In this document: positions 24,492-30,926 of the stretch, one piece after another
Position numbering within the stretch: the stretch's first letter is position 1
Layout of the letters: each line of letters starts with the position of its first letter
Assembly: GCA_030528445.1 (NCBI GenBank)
Contig: JAUMYV010000019.1
Coordinates: 1-34,691 of the forward strand
Direction of reading: 5' to 3'
DNA length: 34,691 nt
DNA from: Porphyromonadaceae bacterium
GTDB taxonomy: Bacteria; Bacteroidota; Bacteroidia; Bacteroidales; Porphyromonadaceae
Notes under the pieces: model-generated
What the model was told of the DNA's origin: nothing
What the model saw: only the letters and a program-made list of their open reading frames with translations
The model's database searches: none
Translations under genes and position numbers: made by a program

Positions 24492-26297
24492 ATGACGTTA
24501 GACGAAATCAAACAGATTCTCCCTACGCTCCCCGAGTCGCCTGGGTGCTACAAATACCTCGATGCAGACGGGCAAATAATTTATGTAGGTAAAGCTAAAA
24601 ACCTACGTAAGCGCGTGAGTAGTTACTTCCAGAAGGATCTGCCCAATGCCAAGACGAAGCTGCTCGTGCGCCAAATCAAGCAGATTGAGTATGTCGTCGT
24701 AGAAACCGAGTCTGATGCTCTGATCTTGGAAAACGCCCTCATCAAGGAGCATCAGCCTCGCTACAACATCCTGCTCAAGGATGGCAAGACTTACCCAGAG
24801 ATTATCGTCAAGAACGAACCCTTCCCACGAGTCTTGGTCGAGCGTCGAGCTAGTCGAGATGGCTCTCTACGCTTCGGCCCATATCCGAGCGTGCAGATGG
24901 CGCGTGCTACGCTGGCGATGATACAAGATATCTACCCGATACGCACATGTAGTCTAGACCTTAGTCCTCAGAAAATTCTCGATGGGAGATACAAGGAGTG
25001 TCTGCAATATCACATCAAGCGCTGCAAAGCTCCGTGCATCGGCTCGCAGACGCGTGCGGACTATGAGGCCAACATCAGAGAGATAATTAGCCTACTGCGT
25101 GGGGAGCTCTCTACGGTGATTGACCTATATCGAGAGGAGATGATGCGCTTGGCCGAAGAGCTACGCTTCGAGGAGGCTCAGATCTACAAAGAGCGTCTCC
25201 GGCAGCTAGAGCAGTATCAGGTTAAGCATACCGTGGCCCCCCATCATATACATAATGTAGATGTCTTCAGTTTCGATCGTGACGATCGCAGTATCTATGT
25301 CAACTATCTACATATTTCGCAGGGGATGGTCAATAAGGCTCAGACTGTGGAGTACAAGACTCAGCTCGATGAGACGGACCAAGAGCTTTTTGCCTCAATG
25401 ATTCTAGAGTTGCGCAGGCGGTTCGATAGTCGAGCGCGTGAGATTGTCTTGCCTTTTGCTCTCGACTGGGAGCTCTCTGGAGTTACAATTACGGTACCTC
25501 AGAGAGGAGACAAGAAGAAGCTACTCGAGCTCTCGGAGCGTAATGTGCGCCAATATCGTGTGGACAAATATAAGCAAGCTGAGCGCCTTAACCCCGACCA
25601 GCGCATGATGCAGATGCTGGGGGAGCTCAAGGAGCTGCTCTCGCTCGACCGACTACCTCTGCATATAGAGTGCTTTGACAACTCCAATACACAGGGGGCT
25701 AGTCCCGTAGCGGCGTGTATCGTCTTCAAGCGTGCTGTGCCAAGCAAGAAGGACTATCGCAAGTATCACATTCGCACTGTCGAGGGGGCGGATGACTACG
25801 CCTCGATGCGCGAGATTGCCCTTAGACGATACCGCAGAGTCCAGCAGGAGGGTGGGGGAGTGCCCGACTTAATTCTTGTCGATGGTGGCAAGGGGCAGAT
25901 GGGGGTGATGCTAGAGGTGCTCCAGGAGTTGGGGTTGGATGTCCCCGTGGCAGGCTTGGCCAAAGACGAGCGACACCAGACGAGTGAACTTATTTGTAGC
26001 ACCTCGATGCAGTCTGTGCCGATTAGGCATCAGAGCCCTACCTTTCGCTTACTGGAGCATATTCAGTCGGAGGTGCATCGCTTTGCGATCAGCTTCCATC
26101 GGGATGTGAGGAGTCGAGGGCAGATTGCCTCCAAACTGGACTACGTCAAGGGGGTTGGCCCTAAGACTAAGGATTTGCTTTTGTCCTCGTTTAAGAGCGT
26201 TAAACGCCTCTCGGAGGCTACCGAGAGCGAGCTTGCGGAGCTTGTAGGGGCTAAGAAAGCGCGTCTAATCTATGAAGCGTTACACGTGGAACAATGA
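24492..26297 (+). CDS. uvrC: Excinuclease ABC subunit C (UvrC)
   Basis: This is the 601-residue dual-incision nuclease of nucleotide excision repair. An N-terminal GIY-YIG domain (SPGCYKYLD, IIYVGKAKNLRKRV) makes the 3' cut. A Cys cluster follows (C near CLQYHIKRCKAPCIG), then a UVR motif that binds UvrB (LAEELRFEEAQIYKERL), and an RNase H-like domain for the 5' cut (ECFDNSNTQG, LILVDGGKGQMG) with the catalytic Asp residues present. C-terminal helix-hairpin-helix units (YVKGVGPKTKDLLL) follow. The length is typical. I chose ATG 24492 rather than TTG 24480 from the promoter position. The dtd gene starts 16 nt after the stop. Confidence 0.96.
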   Translation: MTLDEIKQILPTLPESPGCYKYLDADGQIIYVGKAKNLRKRVSSYFQKDLPNAKTKLLVRQIKQIEYVVVETESDALILENALIKEHQPRYNILLKDGKTYPEIIVKNEPFPRVLVERRASRDGSLRFGPYPSVQMARATLAMIQDIYPIRTCSLDLSPQKILDGRYKECLQYHIKRCKAPCIGSQTRADYEANIREIISLLRGELSTVIDLYREEMMRLAEELRFEEAQIYKERLRQLEQYQVKHTVAPHHIHNVDVFSFDRDDRSIYVNYLHISQGMVNKAQTVEYKTQLDETDQELFASMILELRRRFDSRAREIVLPFALDWELSGVTITVPQRGDKKKLLELSERNVRQYRVDKYKQAERLNPDQRMMQMLGELKELLSLDRLPLHIECFDNSNTQGASPVAACIVFKRAVPSKKDYRKYHIRTVEGADDYASMREIALRRYRRVQQEGGGVPDLILVDGGKGQMGVMLEVLQELGLDVPVAGLAKDERHQTSELICSTSMQSVPIRHQSPTFRLLEHIQSEVHRFAISFHRDVRSRGQIASKLDYVKGVGPKTKDLLLSSFKSVKRLSEATESELAELVGAKKARLIYEALHVEQ

Positions 26298-26313
26298 TAT
26301 AATGAATCGAGAT

Positions 26314-26769
26314 ATGAGGGTTGTTGTACAGAGGTGCTCCAGGGCGGAGCTACATATTGGCGAGGAGCTGAAGTCGAAAATAGGCTATGGATTGGTGGTT
26401 TTGGTCGGTATAGAGGATCGGGATGGTGAGGAGGATGTGCGCTATTTGGCCAAGAAAATAGCGGCTCTGAGAGTCTTCGATGATGAGGCTGGGGTGATGA
26501 ATCGCAGCGTTGTGGAGGCTGGTGGAGATATTCTGCTCGTGAGTCAGTTTACGCTGATGGCATCTACGAAGAAGGGTAATCGCCCAAGCTATATTAGGGC
26601 GTCTCGCCCAGAGATGGCAATCCCGCTGTACGAGAGTTTGGGTAGAGAGCTTGAGGGGTTGCTCTCTAGGCCTATCGCGTATGGGGTCTTCGGGGCAGAT
26701 ATGCAGGTGGGTCTAGTCAACGCGGGGCCAGTTACCATCATCATGGATAGCCACGACAGAGACTTCTAG
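26314..26769 (+). CDS. dtd: D-aminoacyl-tRNA deacylase
   Basis: This is a 152-residue homodimeric proofreading enzyme that hydrolyses D-aminoacyl-tRNA (and Gly-tRNA-Ala). Both family motifs are present: SQFTLMASTKKGNRPSY with the SQxT catalytic element, and the C-terminal NAGPVT (NxGPVT) gate. The start at ATG 26314 (MRVVVQR) matches where the family begins; an ATG four codons upstream (26302) is possible. It follows uvrC closely and probably shares its transcript. No clear terminator is seen after it. Confidence 0.93.
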   Translation: MRVVVQRCSRAELHIGEELKSKIGYGLVVLVGIEDRDGEEDVRYLAKKIAALRVFDDEAGVMNRSVVEAGGDILLVSQFTLMASTKKGNRPSYIRASRPEMAIPLYESLGRELEGLLSRPIAYGVFGADMQVGLVNAGPVTIIMDSHDRDF

Positions 26770-26909
26770 CCTTGTGGCTGTGGAACACTGTGTGTTGAGA
26801 AATAAGGAAGAGTAGATGGTTGTGTCCTTTTTGTTATTTCGGAAGACTAGGTAGTATCGTTTTGTACTTAATACTTGAATCTATCCGCCTGCCTTACTAT
26901 GCAATGCCG

Positions 26910-26940
26910 TTTGAAAAAAGGATTTATTCTCATATCTTTG
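26910..26940 (+). promoter_or_regulatory. Near-perfect promoter in front of the split glycosyltransferase gene
   Basis: TTTG at 26910-26913 and TATCTTTG at 26933-26940 are separated by exactly 19 nt, the best match to the Bacteroidota consensus in this window. The transcript would begin near 26947 and reach ATG 26982 after about 35 nt. It supports the view that the split gene downstream is meant to be expressed. Confidence 0.65.
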
Positions 26941-26981
26941 TGGAAGTATTTTGATGAAAAATATTACTTCTACCACAATAT

Positions 26982-27936
26982 ATGTACTTGACCCAGAAAG
27001 TAAATTGTTTGTTAGGCTTTTTGTGGAAGTCGTTCCTCCCCAAGGCGCCAGATAGGTCGTATTATGAGTCATTACTGCCTCCTCCAGACTTAAGTCATAC
27101 GCGGGGGGGGGGTACCGCATAAGATTCATCAAACCGCTCACTCTAGACAACTCCCGAAAGAGATAGAGGAAAATATTGCCTATCTTCAAGAGTTAAATCC
27201 TGGGTGGAGTCATTCCTTTTATGACGATGCAGAGATTCAAGCCTATCTGAAAAAGAATTATCCCGAAGGGATTTCAGAGTATTTCAATAAGATATCTCCA
27301 AATTATGGGGCTGCAAAAGCAGACTTGTTTCGCTATTTGCTACTTTATCAAGAGGGAGGAGTTTACCTAGACATCAAGAGTTCTTTGACTCAGCCTTTGG
27401 AAAATCATTTACAGCTAGAAGATGAGTTGATATTATCTTACTGGGATAATCTACCAGGTGGACTACAGGAGGGGCTTTGGATCGACCATAAGGAGTATCC
27501 CAATATTCCACGAGGAGAATTAATGCAGTGGATAATTATTAGCAAGCCTAGGCACCCTATGATACGTGAGGTTATCATTCAGGTCCTTGCCAATATAGAC
27601 CATTATAGCCCTTTTACTGAGTCAGGTGGAGCAGGGGAGGGGTTATGGGGAACACTCCGTACGACAGGGCCTATAGCCTACACCCGCTCTTTGGTAGGTT
27701 CGATGTCTACTTATGAGGGGCATTTTCGAATGGTTAATTTGTATCGAGATTGGGGGGTTAAGTATTCTATCTATTCTCAGCCAGGGGAGTTTGCTCATAA
27801 GAAAATACTTAAAAGTGATTATCGCCTGGCATGTAATCCCATTGTGGCTCACCCCATAAAAATGATTCAATGGTTGTCTGTGTCGTTTCTGAAAATGCTG
27901 AGAGACTATCAAAGTGTTCGGATGAGGTTTCTTTAG
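26982..27936 (+). CDS. Phase-variable GT32-type glycosyltransferase, currently out of frame at a G10 tract
   Basis: ATG 26982 opens a frame (MYLTQKVNCLLGFLWKSFLP...) that enters a run of ten Gs at 27103-27112 and stops at 27122 after 46 residues. The glycosyltransferase body (VPHKIHQT, LNPGWSHSFYDD, NYGAAKADLFRYLLL, EGGVYLDIKS) lies in another frame that is open only from 27094, just after a stop at 27091, and has no ATG. Removing one G (or adding two) joins both into one 317-codon protein. Its family is the GT32/Gly_transf_sug group (OCH1-like, capsule and LOS transferases); the DxD-equivalent is D130-I-K. Such enzymes act in the cytosol on lipid-linked or LOS glycans. As sequenced it is OFF. 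A true inactivation or a homopolymer sequencing error is the alternative. It precedes the sialic acid genes and is A+T-richer than its neighbours. Confidence 0.82.
27103..27112 (+). repeat. G10 homopolymer (contingency tract) in the GT32 gene
   Basis: Ten consecutive Gs follow codon 40 of the upstream frame. With nine Gs the reading is R-G-G-V-P-H-K-I-H-Q-T, continuous with the family core. With ten Gs it reads R-G-G-G-T-A-stop. Tracts of this length slip readily during replication. Confidence 0.9.
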
Positions 27937-28365
27937 TTAAATACAATGGTTCTGGTGCGTTACATTTTTACGGTTATTTGTTGGGTGTGATACTTCAGAG
28001 ATAGTATTTGGTAGAGTGCTCCCAAATCATGATAGCTGGTATAGGCTACTTCTGCTATGATTGTGTCCTGTTTTTATTTTGTTGTCATTTAAATCTTTTG
28101 AGGCTTCTAAATATGGCATGCTGAATTGTAAAGTCTTATGATAAATCTGCTAGTACTCCTACTTTATGGTAAGAAACATGTAGATTTTTTATGATTAAAA
28201 GTCTCATAACACTCTGTCGTTATTCAGCTGTCTATCAGGCACACTGAACCAATCTCGTTCACTCTGCAAATTGGTAGACAAAATAGATTGAGAGTGATTC
28301 AATGCGGATTCCCTACTTTTATCATTGTCAGAACAATGGTTGCCCTAGCTGGCTGGTTTGTTTGA
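27937..28365. other. Gene-free A+T-rich spacer
   Basis: 429 bp between the glycosyltransferase gene and the neuA promoter. No ORF with coding character, terminator, repeat or RNA gene is visible. It may be a remnant of insertion of the surface-glycan island. Confidence 0.45.
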
Positions 28366-28397
28366 TTTGTTTATTGTCTGTTCTTAAAATATCTTTG
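28366..28397 (+). promoter_or_regulatory. Promoter of the neuA-sialyltransferase operon (distal)
   Basis: TTTG at 28366-28369 and TATCTTTG at 28390-28397 are separated by 20 nt, an excellent match. The leader to ATG 28580 would be about 175 nt. Confidence 0.6.
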
Positions 28398-28476
28398 CAA
28401 TCTCTCTGTTGGATGTTGGGTTGGTAAATGGAACGTGTGCCCTAGGTATTTGCCTTATGCTTTGGGGCATTATCCC

Positions 28477-28484
28477 TAACTTTG
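28477..28484 (+). promoter_or_regulatory. Second -7 element (TAACTTTG) before neuA (proximal)
   Basis: TAACTTTG matches the -7 consensus and lies 95 nt before neuA. TTTG candidates at 28449-28452 (24-nt spacer) and 28461-28464 (12-nt spacer) are not ideal. It may be a second start site. Confidence 0.35.
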
Positions 28485-28579
28485 TGTTACTGCCCAAGCA
28501 GGCTCGGTATCTAGGCGCTTGTGAGAGCCTCTAGAGGGTCTGGTAGAGCTCACGTACTAATCATTTTAGCAGAAATATT

Positions 28580-29857
28580 ATGAAGAAGATTGCTATCATC
28601 ACAGCCAGATCTGGCTCAAAGGGGTTGCCCAACAAAAATATGCTTATGGCAGAGGGTAAGCCTCTTCTTGCTTACTCCATAGAGGCTGCTCTGGAGGCTG
28701 GGATATTTGACAAGATTATTCTGACGACCGACTCTCAGGAATATATCGATACGCTGTCGCATTACCCCATTGACTTCGTCAAGAGGGCAGGACATCTAGC
28801 GACCGATAAGTCAAGTTCATTTGATGTACTAGAGGATGTCTTGATGCGACCCGAATATGCGGGGTGCGACTATTTCGTTTTGCTGCAGCCGACATCTCCT
28901 CTGCGTACCGCAACCCATATCACGGAGGCTTGCGAGCGGTTTGAGAATCATTGGGAGCGATTCGATTTCCTTGTCTCTGTTTCAGATGCTCATAAGCCCA
29001 CTACGCTAACTCGATGTATAGATGAAGACGAGAGCCTCAAATATTTTGACCTTGATTACTCTCGCTATGCTCGTCAGAACTATGCCCCAGAGTACTCGCC
29101 TAATGGAGCTCTGTTTATGGGCAAACCGCAAGAATATCTCCAGGCGAAGCAATTCTATGGAGCGCGCTGCTTGGCGTATTTTATGGATAAGTCTGTCTCT
29201 ATAGATATTGATGATCGGGATGATTTTGAGCACTTCTATTTTATTCTTCAGCAGCGCAAGCGAGATCAGCTGTTGTATGCACAGGTGCAGAGAGAGGTAA
29301 AGCTCAAGGAGGCTTACTATGGCAAACCCAAAGATATTACCCTACTTGGAGGCTCTCTTCTTGCATTATTTCCCTTGGAAATATGGGGGGGGGTAGAAGA
29401 GCTTCATAATCTAGCTGTTACGGCGGCACGTCTCTCTCAGTACAGAGAACTAGTTCTAGAGCGGGAGGACATCGCTCTATCCGGTATTATCGTTCTAGAC
29501 TTGGGGAGAGATGACCTGCGCAAAGAGGGCAGAACTCCACGAGAGATTGCCCAGGAAGCCAAGGTGCTTGTGGAGCGAATCATGAAGATTAACCCCAAGG
29601 CTGAGATTTATTTACTCGAGTGTCTGAACGCTCTATTCCGCGTCGACTATGATAATAGCAAGGCTCAAGCTTTTAATGAGCAGATGAGGGAGGAGATCAA
29701 GGGCTTGCCTCGGGTGCATTGGGTGGAGCTAAATGAAACGTTTAACAATGAGTATGGTAAGCTGTCTCTAGCCTATACCGATGATGGGCTTAATTTGAAT
29801 CAAGCGGGCTACGAACTTCTTGCAAACAAACTCTCAGCTCTGGTAATAGAAAAATGA
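28580..29857 (+). CDS. neuA: CMP-sialic acid synthetase fused to an SGNH-hydrolase-like domain (NeuA type)
   Basis: The product has 425 residues. Residues 1-230 are the cytidylyltransferase that makes CMP-sialic acid from CTP and sialic acid: ITARSGSKGLPNKN at 7-20, TTDS, LLQPTSPLR, and a Mg/sugar-binding region with YSPNGALF. Residues about 250-425 are an SGNH-like domain as in the NeuA of group B Streptococcus and E. coli K1, where it acts as a sialic acid O-acetylesterase. Here block I is GGS (S259), block III is G309-R-D-D instead of GxND, and the DxxH motif reads D402-G-L-N405, so the catalytic His is replaced and esterase activity is doubtful. A G9 tract at 29385-29393 lies in this domain and is in frame (W269-G-G-V272). 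The next gene overlaps by 4 bp (ATGA), which suggests translational coupling. Confidence 0.92.
   Translation: MKKIAIITARSGSKGLPNKNMLMAEGKPLLAYSIEAALEAGIFDKIILTTDSQEYIDTLSHYPIDFVKRAGHLATDKSSSFDVLEDVLMRPEYAGCDYFVLLQPTSPLRTATHITEACERFENHWERFDFLVSVSDAHKPTTLTRCIDEDESLKYFDLDYSRYARQNYAPEYSPNGALFMGKPQEYLQAKQFYGARCLAYFMDKSVSIDIDDRDDFEHFYFILQQRKRDQLLYAQVQREVKLKEAYYGKPKDITLLGGSLLALFPLEIWGGVEELHNLAVTAARLSQYRELVLEREDIALSGIIVLDLGRDDLRKEGRTPREIAQEAKVLVERIMKINPKAEIYLLECLNALFRVDYDNSKAQAFNEQMREEIKGLPRVHWVELNETFNNEYGKLSLAYTDDGLNLNQAGYELLANKLSALVIEK
29385..29393 (+). repeat. G9 homopolymer inside neuA at the start of the SGNH domain
   Basis: With nine Gs the frame continues. With eight, the codons are TGG GGG GGG TAG, an immediate stop after residue 271. 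With ten, the frame reads W-G-G-G-R-R-A-S-stop. Either slip keeps the full synthetase domain and removes nearly all of the SGNH domain. Confidence 0.92.
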
Positions 29858-30819
29858 ATTTGATTATTTGTGGCTCTCCTTTACAGGTATTGATTGCTGA
29901 GCGTATCATAGATTTACATCCTAATGAGGATTTCTATGGAATTGTATATTGCTACCAACTCCCCCCGAAGCTGGCTTACTACTATGAACGGCTTTCGAGG
30001 AAGTGTGTAAAGTCCCGAATTATATATGGGGATCAAGGTCATTCCAAACTGGGGATTTACAGAGAGATCCTAAAACTCATAGTACTAGGGGCTACTTTAC
30101 CCAAAATAAAGTCCGTTTTCATCGCAAATATAGATATCATTGATGTTTGTATATTTCTCCATAAAGCCTCACGTGGAAATATTTACACTTTTGACGATGG
30201 TAGTATAAACCTTTGCCCAGATGCATTCATGGGTATGGTACGAAAAAAAATAGGAGGTTTTCAACGCATCCTAAGTTGTATTTTCAAAATTCCAACTGCT
30301 GAAGATCTTTTTAGACGTAGTCTTACTCACTACACGCTGTATGATTTGCCTAACGTTTACTCAAATACCATTAAAGTTGAACTCTTTCACAGAGAGAAAG
30401 AAGTAAAAGGGGGTAATAGAGATGCAATACCCAGGGAGGTGCGAACACTTATGTTAGGGCAACCCATATATGAGTATGGTGATGAGGGTGAAAAACTCAA
30501 TATCCAAATAACTGAGAGCGTAATTAATAGTTATCAGATTGAGTGTTATATCCCTCATCCAAGAGAAAAGTATAGAGTTAGCAATGTCGAGTATATCAAC
30601 ACGAACTTGATTTCGGAAGACTACCTCTTGGAGAATTTGGAGCGAGACCCTGGGCTACACTACGTAATTTATACATTCTGCAGTACTACCGCTCTTAATC
30701 TTTTGGGGCATCACAGAATTAAATTCGTTGCTGTAAAACCAAAACTTATTCCATCGCATCTAGAAGAGGTGTATGTTATTTTGGCTAATGCAGGGATACA
30801 GATTGAGAATCAAAAATAA
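29854..30819 (+). CDS. Sialyltransferase of family GT52 (Lst-like)
   Basis: The product has 321 residues. It resembles the Neisseria/Haemophilus LOS alpha-2,3-sialyltransferase Lst along its length: NLIICGSPLQVLIAERI at the N-terminus, YTFDDGSINL (111-120), an LGQP strand (201-204), the CMP-binding/catalytic H235 in PHPREKY, SEDYLLENLERDP, and YTFCSTTALNL. It would use CMP-sialic acid from NeuA to cap surface glycan. The catalytic Asp I recall for Neisseria Lst (in GSPD) is not at the same place here (GQPI), with E207 three residues on, so the linkage and even the sugar may differ. There is no signal peptide; it is probably peripheral at the inner membrane. Its start overlaps neuA by 4 bp, so it is likely coupled to neuA. 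It is clearly A+T-richer than flanking core genes. Confidence 0.85.
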   Translation: MNLIICGSPLQVLIAERIIDLHPNEDFYGIVYCYQLPPKLAYYYERLSRKCVKSRIIYGDQGHSKLGIYREILKLIVLGATLPKIKSVFIANIDIIDVCIFLHKASRGNIYTFDDGSINLCPDAFMGMVRKKIGGFQRILSCIFKIPTAEDLFRRSLTHYTLYDLPNVYSNTIKVELFHREKEVKGGNRDAIPREVRTLMLGQPIYEYGDEGEKLNIQITESVINSYQIECYIPHPREKYRVSNVEYINTNLISEDYLLENLERDPGLHYVIYTFCSTTALNLLGHHRIKFVAVKPKLIPSHLEEVYVILANAGIQIENQK

Positions 30820-30894
30820 AAAGAAATGAATAGGTTATCTAACTATGCAAGTTCCTAAGTTTAGCCTTCACTCCTCAAGCAGAGACAAAATTGC

Positions 30895-30902
30895 TAACTT
30901 TG
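30895..30902 (+). promoter_or_regulatory. -7 promoter element (TAACTTTG) of the dnaX operon
   Basis: TAACTTTG lies 25 nt before ATG 30927. I see no good -33 at the usual distance. It supports independent transcription of dnaX-yaaA-mltG from the preceding glycan genes. Confidence 0.45.
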
Positions 30903-30926
30903 CATGCTTGTGTTTGATGTGCTAAT

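Noticed and set aside
26954-27055. 33-codon ORF starting at ATG 26954 as an alternative N-terminus of the glycosyltransferase
   Set aside because: It stops at 27053, before the G tract, so slippage cannot join it to the body. The frame from ATG 26982 reaches the tract without a stop.
26881-27189. 102-codon - strand ORF reading through the G10 tract
   Set aside because: It is antisense to the promoter and first part of the GT32 gene, has no family resemblance, and the Pro-Pro-Pro run is just the complement of the G tract.
29961-29966. C6 run in the sialyltransferase gene as another contingency tract
   Set aside because: Six bases is too short for frequent slippage, and it is in frame in a normal family position.
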